A stretch of DNA of 10,333 nt from Mesoaciditogaceae bacterium (GTDB lineage Bacteria; Thermotogota; Thermotogae; Mesoaciditogales; Mesoaciditogaceae): contig WFSH01000109.1 of the NCBI GenBank assembly GCA_015486145.1, positions 1-10,333 of the forward strand. The letters are read 5' to 3'. Shown one piece after another: positions 1 to 6,342 of the stretch. Within the stretch, counting starts at the first letter, position 1. Every line of letters begins with the position of its first letter. The notes beneath the pieces were generated by a model. The model was given only the letters and a program-made list of their open reading frames with translations. It searched no databases and was not told where the DNA came from. A program made the position numbers and the translations under genes.

Positions 1-167
1 GCGATATGGTGAGCGATTACCAACACTCCGGTGTCTGAGAACTTGGCACGCTACAATTGAGAGTTAACAGAAACTCAGGAGATCCTGTCTGTTCCTCTGA
101 AAAAAGGGGTACGCTCTACAAGCGATAACCAAGCAAGGAAAGAAAAGGCGGGCAGGAAGTCGATGCT
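1..167 (+). mobile_element. Probable remnant of group II intron domain I (truncated)
   Basis: There is no open reading frame here, but the segment is rich in nested complementarity: AGCG 12-15 with CGCT 49-52, CCA 20-22 with TGG 44-46, and an ACAC/GTGT hairpin with a TCCG loop at 23-34. A GAGTT/AACTC hairpin follows near 60-76, and a CCTCT/AGGGG hairpin lies near 95-118. The word order (GGCACGCTACAA, then GAAACTCAGGAGATCCTGTC, then GGTACGCTCTACAAGCG, then GGCAGGAAGTCGATG) resembles what I remember of domain I upstream of the reverse transcriptase gene in bacterial group II introns. That resemblance is recalled, not computed. If correct, the intron 5' end lies before the window. The rest (reverse transcriptase, domains V and VI) is missing, because the similarity stops at about 167 where a palindromic repeat begins. 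It could instead be another structured RNA. Confidence 0.5.
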
Positions 168-195
168 GTAGGGGCAATTCATGAATTGCCCGTAC
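168..195. repeat. Perfect 20-bp palindrome (REP-like intergenic repeat)
   Basis: Positions 172-191 read the same on both strands (GGGCAATTCATGAATTGCCC). Flanking GTA at 168-170 pairs with TAC at 193-195 around one G/G mismatch, so the whole unit can form a long hairpin or cruciform. There is no T-tract after it, so it is not an intrinsic terminator. It abuts the point where the intron-like sequence stops. Small palindromes of this kind occur as dispersed intergenic repeats in many bacterial genomes. Copy number here cannot be judged from one window. Confidence 0.75.
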
Positions 196-222
196 AAAAG
201 GCTGCTGAATTATCCACATTAC

Positions 223-261
223 CATTTTGAAAGTTTCGAAGAAACTATCCAGGATCTCTGG
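223..261. repeat. Degenerate copy of a hairpin-forming dispersed repeat
   Basis: This stretch aligns without gaps to 10242-10280 at the other end of the window; over the best 33 columns 25 bases agree. Its core AGTTTC-GAA-GAAACT forms a 6-bp hairpin. In the other copy the hairpin is AGTTCC-GTA-GGAACT, so one T-A pair has been replaced by a C-G pair with pairing preserved. The outer stem (TTTTGAA with TCCAGGA) is weaker here, using G-T pairs and one mismatch. The distal half of the element, with the second hairpin and terminal inverted repeat seen at the other end, is not recognisable. Between 262 and 392 I see nothing beyond AT-rich spacer. Confidence 0.65.
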
Positions 262-408
262 CCGAGAAAGGGATTAAATCATGCAATGAGAGAGTGAAAA
301 ATTAAGATTGTGAAAGAAGAATTTGAGAAACGCGTAAGTATCTTGATCGATTTGTGTTAAACTCAAAAATGCGGAAGAATCGAATGGAACTCAAAGGGGG
401 AAGGCGAA

Positions 409-1221
409 ATGTTATCGGAGAAGATAGAACTTTATGGAAGAAAAACCACAGTCTGCAGATGGCCCGTGGATAATACACGGGCAAAGGTGATCGTTGTACA
501 TGGTTTGGGCGAACACGTTGCGAGGTATGACGCGATCTCAAAAGAATTTAACGAAGCCAAATTGGAAATGGTGGGATTTGATCAGAGAGGTCATGGTGAA
601 AACCCTGGGAGAAAAGGTCACGTTAAATCTTTTAACGATTTTCTCAGAGATCTGGATCTTTTCGTTGAAAGAGAAAAAAGTGATATTCCACTTTTCATGC
701 TTGGTCACAGTCTTGGAGGGCTTATCGCTGCGAGGTATGTCGAGGAGTATCCCAACAAAATTAAGGGGGTCATTCTATCAAGTGGTGCCTTTTCTTCGAG
801 TAACGTCTCTGGTTTTTTGAAATTCTTGTCTAATTTCCTGTCTGTTTTTTCCCCGACCATGGCACTCTCTAATGGTATAGATGCGAAATATCTTTCGAGG
901 AATCAACAAATAGTTGAGGATTATCAAAAGGATCCTCTCGTTCACAACAAAATAACGGCCAGGTTGGCTTCTGAAATCTTCAAAAACGTTGAAATTGTTT
1001 TTAAAAATGCAAAAAAATTTACCACGCCAGTTTTGTTCGTTGCAGGTTCCGAAGACAAAGTTGTACCGCCTGAAGGCACAAAGAGATTATTCGCATCTGT
1101 GATCTCAAAAGACAAAAAGATGATCATCTTTGATGGGGGCTATCATGAGATATTTTGTGATCCAGAATTGTCTGAGAAATTTAGAAGAACTTTAGTTGAT
1201 TGGTTTATCGAAAGGGTTTGA
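409..1221 (+). CDS. Alpha/beta-hydrolase, monoacylglycerol lipase-like (serine aminopeptidase S33 / Hydrolase_4 fold)
   Basis: A 270-residue single-domain cytosolic hydrolase, normal length for bacterial monoacylglycerol lipases, with no signal peptide. It should cleave ester bonds of monoacylglycerols or lysophospholipids. The N-terminal HGLGEH (31-36) supplies the oxyanion-hole region. FDQRGHGENPGRKGHV (57-72) is the typical monoacylglycerol-lipase signature. The nucleophile elbow is GHSLGG with Ser101. The acid is Asp216 in GSEDKVVPP and the base is His246 in GGYHEIF, so the catalytic triad is complete. Residues 130-195 form the lid or cap. The start is supported by an SD run AAAGGGGGAAGG at 393-404, four bases before ATG. 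It is the only plus-strand gene here, stands alone, and converges on the homoserine dehydrogenase gene, sharing 17 bases. Substrate preference is inferred from the family. Confidence 0.9.
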   Translation: MLSEKIELYGRKTTVCRWPVDNTRAKVIVVHGLGEHVARYDAISKEFNEAKLEMVGFDQRGHGENPGRKGHVKSFNDFLRDLDLFVEREKSDIPLFMLGHSLGGLIAARYVEEYPNKIKGVILSSGAFSSSNVSGFLKFLSNFLSVFSPTMALSNGIDAKYLSRNQQIVEDYQKDPLVHNKITARLASEIFKNVEIVFKNAKKFTTPVLFVAGSEDKVVPPEGTKRLFASVISKDKKMIIFDGGYHEIFCDPELSEKFRRTLVDWFIERV

Positions 1222-2224
1222 GTATTTTCACGTTTTTAACGGTTTCAAAATGCGACTCGAGGACGTTGATAGGCGTATCATTGAAAGAGACAGAACGAGT
1301 TTCACCACGTGCTATTGAAATGACATCGGCCATGATAGCGTAAGCGGTGGGATTTTTACCTGCGCCTGTACCGCTTATGGAATTTATTCCGCTTTTTCCC
1401 TCAACGATGAGACAGTTTTCCGTTCCTTCAGTTATCCCCAATCTCGATTTCTTTGGAACGGCTGCCGGTCCAACCCAAAGCTCCGCTCCTTCACTTTTGA
1501 TCTCAAAATATACGAGTGGTTTGATGGACATCCCCATCTCGTCGAAAGTTTTGATCGTGTTTTTATCAATTCTTAAGGGAGTGATCGGAATTGATTCCAA
1601 TTTCGGAAGGCAGCCGGTGATAAAAGCACAAATTATTGCGAGTTTTCTTGCCGCATCTTTTCCCGAAATGTCATCACCAGGGTCGGATTCTGCATAACCT
1701 TCTTTTTGGGCAATGCGAATGGCCTCTTCAAATCCCATCCCCTTTGATAACTTTGACATGACAAAGTTAGATGTGGCATTGATTATTCCATAAACACGTG
1801 AGATTCCATCCAGGTTGTGATATTCGAGATTTTTCAAAACGGGCATTCCGCCTCCCACGCTCGCACCGAACAGCAAAAGTTTTTTAACACTCTTTGCCAA
1901 ATTCAACAACTCAACACCGTTTTCAGCGATAAGTGCTTTGTTAGCCGTAACGACATGTTTTCGAGATTTGAGTGCGCTTCTCACCACCTTATCTGCGAAA
2001 TCCGTTCCTCCAACGGTTTCCACAACGACATCGACGTTGTCTATGAGATCTTCCAAACCGCTCGCAATTTGGTATTTTTTGACGTCGTGTGTTTCGTATT
2101 TGATACTCGATCTGTTCAAAACTTTTACGATTTCAAAGTCATCGCTGTTCTTGGAAATATCGTAAAAGCCTCCCCCCACCGTGCCAAGTCCAACTATACC
2201 AACTTTTATCTTTCGCGGGCTCAA
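1205..2224 (-). CDS. hom: Homoserine dehydrogenase without ACT domain
   Basis: Catalyses NAD(P)-dependent reduction of aspartate-4-semialdehyde to homoserine, the branch step to threonine and methionine. The protein has 339 residues. The Rossmann loop is G12-x-G14-x-x-G17 (VGIVGLGTVGGG). TANK (93-96) carries the conserved lysine of the nucleotide/substrate cleft. The catalytic segment starts at GIINATSNFVMSKL (146 onward), then YAESDPGDDISGKDAARKL with Glu179, Asp190 and Lys194 matching the substrate-binding and catalytic acid/lysine positions. The chain ends soon after the catalytic domain, so the C-terminal ACT domain of roughly 430-residue forms is absent and ACT-mediated threonine inhibition is not expected. 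The start is TTG, read from an overlapping TTGA shared with the stop of the upstream PurH-like gene, with GGAG nine bases ahead. This implies translational coupling. It is the last gene of the array. Confidence 0.93.
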   Translation of the reverse strand: MSPRKIKVGIVGLGTVGGGFYDISKNSDDFEIVKVLNRSSIKYETHDVKKYQIASGLEDLIDNVDVVVETVGGTDFADKVVRSALKSRKHVVTANKALIAENGVELLNLAKSVKKLLLFGASVGGGMPVLKNLEYHNLDGISRVYGIINATSNFVMSKLSKGMGFEEAIRIAQKEGYAESDPGDDISGKDAARKLAIICAFITGCLPKLESIPITPLRIDKNTIKTFDEMGMSIKPLVYFEIKSEGAELWVGPAAVPKKSRLGITEGTENCLIVEGKSGINSISGTGAGKNPTAYAIMADVISIARGETRSVSFNDTPINVLESHFETVKNVKILKPFR

Positions 2225-3543
2225 TGCTTGTATCTCCTTTTTCTTGAAAATATGAGTTTTGTTTTTGAATTCATGAGGGCTTTTCTTACTTTTGCGTCTT
2301 CTTTGACTCCCCCAGGCTCGATGATCACGCCGGCTCCAACTTTTTTTGAAAGATTAACCACATCCATATTTCTTATTGGACCGTCAAAAGCAAACACCGC
2401 ACCGGCGACTTCTTTGGAGTTCCTTTCGGCACGTCTTAAAGCAATTTCAAGTGCATCGATCTGATCTGGTTGACCACTCCCAAGCGATACCATTTCACCG
2501 TCTTTGAATATACAACACGACATTGATTTTGATAGCGCCGCCACAACATTTGCCCATTTGTATTGTTCAGCGTCGCTTTCGCTGAGAAAGTGCAGATCTT
2601 CGAGGATATCTGGAGTTTGAACGATGAAATTTCCATTGAGATACCGATACTCTTTTTCGGATGGAGGAATTGAGAAACTGTCAATTTGCAGAGTTTTTCT
2701 GGCTTTTACTTTTGAAACATCCGGTAAGGCGATGATGTCCAAGTCACTTTTTTGCAAGCCCGAAATGAGGTCTTCGTTGACAAAGTCGGCGACAACAACC
2801 CCTCTTGCACCGCTAAAATCAAATTCTTTTTTCCTAACATTTACTATAGTTCCATGATGAACGTGAACGACGAAATTTTTTCCCAAATTTTTCAATGCGA
2901 ATATCGCGAGATGGAGATCAATAAGATTGTTGTAGCTCATGCTTGCAAGTGTATCTTCATCTATGAAGTCAAAGAAAGCATTTTCTTTGGCTATCTTCGC
3001 AATGTATGCGAATTGGTGAGGATTTTCACCGTAGCGCAAGGGAGTAATTTCTTCGAGAATGAGAGTTTCAAATTTTTCTGCCGCAAAAAGCTCGCTTAAC
3101 TCTTTGTGAGTTGTCGACCCTATTCTCAACAATCTGTACAAGGCTTTAAGTGATAGAAGCCTTCTGTCTTGAAGTGTGATATCACCACAATCGTTTAGGG
3201 ATTCGATCACCCGGTCAAAATCATCAGGATCCACCAAAATAACGGAATTCCTGTAGTTTTTAATTCCAGAGTAGATGACAGAATATTTCCATGGTTCTAT
3301 ACTATCCAAAATTAAGTCTTCACTGAGTCTTTGTGGATGCACTTCTAAATCAACGGCTACGAGATCCAGCCCTTGAAACTCGATTTTTCCCGCTTGAGAT
3401 ATCTCGTTATTCAAATCGAATAAGTTGTTAAAGTCTTTGGGAGTGAGTACGCTTATTCCAAATTGTCTCAATTTTTCAGAAAAACTTTTAAACGGACCGA
3501 TTTTCTTCTCCAAAAAAGCTTTGTTCACATTCAAAAAATGCAC
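2221..3543 (-). CDS. Divergent PurH (AICAR transformylase / IMP cyclohydrolase) homologue, probably altered or inactive
   Basis: Canonical PurH performs the last two steps of IMP synthesis. Homology over the 440 residues is clear: LDLVAVDL (59-66), KNYRNSVILVDPDDFDRV (95-112), LRYGENPHQ (169-177), MSYNNLID (202-209), GSGQP (355-359), the AGAVFAFDGP block near 380-389 and a C-terminal His440. Key residues are gone. The cyclohydrolase STGTAK and KTLHPK-x-HGG region has no counterpart; the N-terminal domain seems shortened between residues 40 and 58. In the transformylase half, the KHxNPCG-type motif reads VHVHHGTIV (226-234), with Lys replaced and His kept. SDAFFPF reads FDGPIRN, and the SR after GxGQ reads DQ. 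The start is GTG, the first start codon after an in-frame stop, but the only good SD is 29 bases upstream behind a hairpin. The gene follows cheW by 66 bases and is coupled to hom. It may be a pseudoenzyme or have a new substrate. Confidence 0.85.
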   Translation of the reverse strand: MHFLNVNKAFLEKKIGPFKSFSEKLRQFGISVLTPKDFNNLFDLNNEISQAGKIEFQGLDLVAVDLEVHPQRLSEDLILDSIEPWKYSVIYSGIKNYRNSVILVDPDDFDRVIESLNDCGDITLQDRRLLSLKALYRLLRIGSTTHKELSELFAAEKFETLILEEITPLRYGENPHQFAYIAKIAKENAFFDFIDEDTLASMSYNNLIDLHLAIFALKNLGKNFVVHVHHGTIVNVRKKEFDFSGARGVVVADFVNEDLISGLQKSDLDIIALPDVSKVKARKTLQIDSFSIPPSEKEYRYLNGNFIVQTPDILEDLHFLSESDAEQYKWANVVAALSKSMSCCIFKDGEMVSLGSGQPDQIDALEIALRRAERNSKEVAGAVFAFDGPIRNMDVVNLSKKVGAGVIIEPGGVKEDAKVRKALMNSKTKLIFSRKRRYKH

Positions 3544-3580
3544 ATGACATGTTGCGTTTTTATGTCACGCTACCTCCCTT
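3544..3580 (-). promoter_or_regulatory. SD plus hairpin spacer ahead of the PurH-like GTG start
   Basis: On the minus strand AAGGGAGG (3580-3573) is a strong SD, but the first usable start in frame is GTG at 3543-3541, 29 bases beyond GGAGG. Between them lies a perfect inverted repeat, TGACAT (3567-3562) and ATGTCA (3550-3545), with an 11-base loop. If the hairpin forms, it removes 23 bases and leaves about six unpaired bases between SD and GTG, a normal distance. Extending the stem by G-U and C-G pairs would instead begin to cover the start codon, so it could also act as an off-switch. A trivial GTG-ACA-TAA reading immediately after the SD is the only alternative start at normal spacing. The pairing is seen; its role is inferred. 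Confidence 0.5.
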
Positions 3581-3609
3581 CGACTGAAAAAATATCTGTA
3601 GGTGTTTTT

Positions 3610-4083
3610 TTAAGCCGTTTTGATTTTTGAAAGATCAATGGCCTCTTTCGCTGTGAGTATTTTTTCAACATCGAGAACTATTATCATTCTCCCATTTATA
3701 TCGGCAATCGCACTTATGTATTTGTTGTTTTCGCTCGAGACTTCTTTTGGTGGTTCTTCCAAATTTTCTTGGGAAAGTGACAAGACTTCTTTAACTTCAT
3801 CCACGAGGATCGCAATTTTTTTCCCCCTTGTGTTGACGATGATGGCACGATTACTTTTTTTATTTTCATCTCTTTGTTTTTTTTCTGAAGAAACTGTAAA
3901 TTTCCTTGTACCACTTATGACGGGCACAACAGTTCCTCGAAAGTCCATGATGCCTTCAACGAATGTGGGTGCCTGAGGAATTTTCGTTATTTTTTCTATT
4001 TCGACTATACTGTCGATTTTCATTATGTCAAGCGCGTACTCTTCGTTTCCTATTTTGAAACTTACAACCTTGAACTCGCTCAT
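3610..4083 (-). CDS. cheW: Chemotaxis coupling protein CheW
   Basis: A scaffold that links methyl-accepting chemotaxis receptors to the CheA histidine kinase at the inner face of the membrane. From the ATG chosen here it has 157 residues, the usual size for a single CheW domain. Visible family features are VSFKIGNEEYALDIMKIDSI at the N terminus, ITKIPQAPTFVEGIMDFRGTVVPVI with the conserved arginine of the receptor/CheA-binding turn, and AIIVNTRGKKIAILVDEVKEVLSL followed by ISAIADINGRMIIVLDVEKIL. A lysine/glutamate-rich insert (SEKKQRDENKK) sits between the two halves. An in-frame GTG six bases upstream (4089) would directly abut the SD (GGGGGAG), so ATG 4083, with five bases of spacing, is preferred. 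The SD lies in the last codons of the lexA-like gene and the gap is two bases. No other chemotaxis gene is in view. Confidence 0.93.
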   Translation of the reverse strand: MSEFKVVSFKIGNEEYALDIMKIDSIVEIEKITKIPQAPTFVEGIMDFRGTVVPVISGTRKFTVSSEKKQRDENKKSNRAIIVNTRGKKIAILVDEVKEVLSLSQENLEEPPKEVSSENNKYISAIADINGRMIIVLDVEKILTAKEAIDLSKIKTA

Positions 4084-4085
4084 TT

Positions 4086-4652
4086 TCACTCCCCCTTATG
4101 TGGAATTCTTATAACTCCATAAAAGGATCCTAAAATTTCGAAGTCGCCGTGTTTCTCATTTTCAAGTGTCACACATTCGCTTCCTTTGAGAACGGTGATA
4201 AAAAGTGAATTTTTTATTTGGCAAACGGAAAGACCTGACTTTTTTTCTCTTTTCTCGAATATGACATAATCCCCAGCCAATATGTCAAAATTTGGCAATT
4301 CTACGTGACTCTCGACCGCAAAACCTTTAGATTTTTCTGAAGGAATGGGTAGATACCTTTTTTCCGTTGCAAGAGATATTTTTCCACTTTTGGAAAAAGT
4401 TCCTATTACCTCTACAAAGTCAACTGGAAATTGATTTTCAGATATTAAGCGAATTCCCCTTGAAGCGTGGACACGTTCAATATACCCCTTTTTTTGAAGA
4501 GCTTTTATGTGAATAAGCGAACCCGAAGGGGAAGAAAACCCAAAATTCTTGGATACTTCACGTATAGTTGGCGGGTAGCCATTCGTTCTGGTAAATTTTT
4601 TTATGAAATTGTAAACCTCTTTTTGACGCTCTGTTAGTTCCTTGATTTTCAC
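4086..4652 (-). CDS. lexA: LexA-like repressor lacking the self-cleavage dyad
   Basis: LexA normally represses DNA-damage genes and is inactivated by RecA-stimulated self-cleavage. This 188-residue protein has the standard N-terminal winged helix: LTERQKEVYNFIKKF (6-20), NGYPPTIREVSKNFGFSSPSG (24-44) with the recognition helix, and LKKGYIER-type ALQKKGYIER (51-60) with the wing. The C-terminal S24-like domain is recognisable from YLPIP (100-104), ILAGDYVIFEK (124-134) and ILGSFYGVIRI (173-183). However, the expected GDSM nucleophile region reads VESHVELP (113-120), with no serine at the aligned position. The catalytic lysine position aligns to Thr153 (Lys156 is nearby). The Ala-Gly scissile bond is replaced by Ser89-Gly90. 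The start is GTG with AAAGGAG only three bases away. It is eight bases downstream of the DUF1015 gene and two bases before the cheW ATG. The family assignment is firm; loss of cleavage is an inference from manual alignment. Confidence 0.85.
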   Translation of the reverse strand: MKIKELTERQKEVYNFIKKFTRTNGYPPTIREVSKNFGFSSPSGSLIHIKALQKKGYIERVHASRGIRLISENQFPVDFVEVIGTFSKSGKISLATEKRYLPIPSEKSKGFAVESHVELPNFDILAGDYVIFEKREKKSGLSVCQIKNSLFITVLKGSECVTLENEKHGDFEILGSFYGVIRIPHKGE

Positions 4653-4660
4653 ACACTCCT

Positions 4661-5848
4661 TTAAAATTTATGGACAAGCAGTCCACTTCGTAATTTTGGT
4701 TCGAACCACGTGGATTTGGGAGGCATGAATAATTCAGCATCTGCCACATCCATAACGTCTTTGATGTCCGTTGGATAAAGTGCGAATGCAACTGCATATT
4801 TTCCACTGTTAACGAGAGATTGAAGAGTTTCCGCACCGTAAATCCCACCAACAAAATCTATTCTTGGATTTGTTCGTGGATCGCTGATCTCCAATATAGG
4901 GCCAAGCACCCTTTCTTGAAGAATTGAAACATCCAGGCGGTTTATTGGATTTGACTCGTCAACGTTGCGGGCACGAAGTTCATACCATTTGGCATGCAAA
5001 TACATTCCAAAATGATGTACAGCGGCTGGTTCTACTTTTTTTGAAACTTGAATCACGTCAAATCCCACAACTTTCAGGCGAGCTATAAAATCGTCCGCAG
5101 ACATACCGTTCAGATCTTTCACAACTCGATGGTAGCCCATAAGTTGAAGTTCATCGTGGGGGAATATGGTGGCCATGAAATATTTCCATTCGCCGTCACC
5201 GCTTAATTTATTCGCCGCTCGAACGGAAGCGGCAGCCCTGTGATGACCATCGGCAATGTAAAACGCCGGAATTTTTTCGAAAGCGCTTTGGATTTTCTCC
5301 AGCAGGTGTGGGTCATCTATAGAATATATTTTGTGTACCACCTCGGGATTGTGAGTTTTTAACTCGTAAAGCAACGTACCATTTTCCGTTTTTATGAGTT
5401 CTTTGGTTTGTGGAGTGGCCTTGTAAGTTAGAAATACCTGACCGGTGTGAGCTCTTGTTTTGAGAATGTGTTTGGTTCGCTCTTCTTCTTTTTCAATCCT
5501 CGTTAACTCGTGACGTTTTATACGTTGGGGATAGTCACTTGCGGCTACACAAGCAACGAGGCCCGTCTGCGTATGATCACCCATGGTTTGTGAGTAAATG
5601 TAAAAAGCCGGTTTGCCATGATGTGTCAAAATTCCTTCTTCTACAAGCCTGTTGAGCTCTCTCGCCGCAACTTCGTAAATGTCTTCCCGATTTGCGACAA
5701 CATCTGGTCTGACCACCCTGATAAAAGAACGTGAATCTTTGGAAAGTTTTTTCGCTTCGTCAAAGCTCACCACATCGTATGGCGGACATTGAACTCTTTC
5801 AAACTCTTCGATGGAAGGTCTAAGCGCATTGAAGGGCTTTACTTTCAA
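4661..5848 (-). CDS. DUF1015 family protein, possible ParB/Srx-fold kinase-like enzyme
   Basis: A 395-residue soluble protein of a widespread family without an assigned role in this organism group. Family landmarks are MKVKPFNALRP at the N terminus, CPPYDVVS (21-28), SFIRVVRPD (41-49), QTGLVACVAASDY, KRHELT (111-116), ERTKHILKTRAHTG (123-136), the invariant-looking ADGHHRAAASVRA (199-211), and FPHDELQLMGYHRVVKDL (229-246). The DGHHR motif recalls the DG(H/Y)HR loop of ParB/Srx-fold serine kinases such as SerK and SbnI, and DUF1015 genes are often seen near serine-synthesis genes in other bacteria. A phosphotransfer role is therefore a hypothesis only. The start is TTG with GGAGGA six bases upstream, overlapping the stop of the methyltransferase gene in a TTGA quartet, which indicates coupled translation. 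The lexA-like gene follows after eight bases. Confidence 0.85.
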   Translation of the reverse strand: MKVKPFNALRPSIEEFERVQCPPYDVVSFDEAKKLSKDSRSFIRVVRPDVVANREDIYEVAARELNRLVEEGILTHHGKPAFYIYSQTMGDHTQTGLVACVAASDYPQRIKRHELTRIEKEEERTKHILKTRAHTGQVFLTYKATPQTKELIKTENGTLLYELKTHNPEVVHKIYSIDDPHLLEKIQSAFEKIPAFYIADGHHRAAASVRAANKLSGDGEWKYFMATIFPHDELQLMGYHRVVKDLNGMSADDFIARLKVVGFDVIQVSKKVEPAAVHHFGMYLHAKWYELRARNVDESNPINRLDVSILQERVLGPILEISDPRTNPRIDFVGGIYGAETLQSLVNSGKYAVAFALYPTDIKDVMDVADAELFMPPKSTWFEPKLRSGLLVHKF

Positions 5849-6342
5849 CTTTTATCCTCCTCCATTTTCTCAAAATTTAAAAGCCATTCTTTTCTCCATA
5901 CCCCCGCACTGAATCCCCCTATTCCCTTTTTTGAAACAACCCTATGGCAGGGAACTATTAAGACAAGCGGATTAGCAGCAAGCGAATTTGCAACTGCCCT
6001 GTAAGCTTGTGGATTACCAATTTGTTTTGCGATTTGGGAATAAGTTCTAACTTCACCATAAGGAATTTGCATGGTTGTCTTCCAAACGGATTTTTGGAAC
6101 TCAGTTCCCGTTGAGAATTTTAAATCTACATCGAATCTTTTTCTTTTGCCATTAAAGTATTCCCTGATTTGGTCTACGATCATTCTTATCGCTGGAGATA
6201 AATTAAATGTTTCAATGGAGTCACATGGAACATCTACAAAGCTTATACGCTCAATTTTGTCAGTAGACGCAGAGATCATGATGTTTCCCACGGGCGTTTC
6301 CATGACAAATTTATTCGAGTAATTCTTCAATTCTAATCGCAC
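5845..6342 (-). CDS. ogt: Methylated-DNA--[protein]-cysteine S-methyltransferase (O6-alkylguanine repair)
   Basis: A suicide repair protein that moves the alkyl group from O6-alkylguanine in DNA to its own cysteine. It has 165 residues from the GTG start. TPVGNIMISAS (16-26) begins the ribonuclease-like N-terminal domain. The C-terminal domain carries GTEFQKSVWKTTMQIPYGEVRTYSQIA (79-105), YRAVANSLAANP with the helix-turn-helix and arginine finger (near 115), the active site IVPCHRVV with Cys132, and GGFSAGVWRKEWLL. All catalytic residues are present. The start is uncertain. GTG 6342 overlaps the oxidoreductase gene by 32 bases and has a poor SD. ATG 6303 would give 152 residues and a seven-base gap, and fits the usual N terminus just before TPVG. 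Its end overlaps the DUF1015 start (TTGA). A nearby lexA-like gene suggests a DNA-damage link. Confidence 0.93.
   Translation of the reverse strand: MRLELKNYSNKFVMETPVGNIMISASTDKIERISFVDVPCDSIETFNLSPAIRMIVDQIREYFNGKRKRFDVDLKFSTGTEFQKSVWKTTMQIPYGEVRTYSQIAKQIGNPQAYRAVANSLAANPLVLIVPCHRVVSKKGIGGFSAGVWRKEWLLNFEKMEEDKS

Noticed and set aside
1..167. tRNA, rRNA, tmRNA, SRP RNA or RNase P RNA
   Set aside because: None of the conserved cores I know (such as a TTCGA arm, GGTCCGGAAGGAAGCAGC or GAGGAAAGTCC) is present.
494..820. 108-codon plus-strand frame inside the hydrolase gene
   Set aside because: It is a shifted frame of a gene with a complete catalytic triad and has no SD.
1817..2464. 215-codon open frame on the plus strand
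   Set aside because: It lies antisense across the junction of hom and the purH-like gene, has no SD, and its translation resembles no family; both minus-strand genes have strong family motifs.
3532..3550. ATG at 3550-3548 as the purH-like start or as a leader peptide
   Set aside because: It is out of frame with the gene, about 22 bases from the SD, and opens only a 19-codon reading.
4087..4089. GTG 4089 as the cheW start
   Set aside because: It directly abuts the GGGGGA SD, leaving no spacing; the ATG two codons later has the usual distance.
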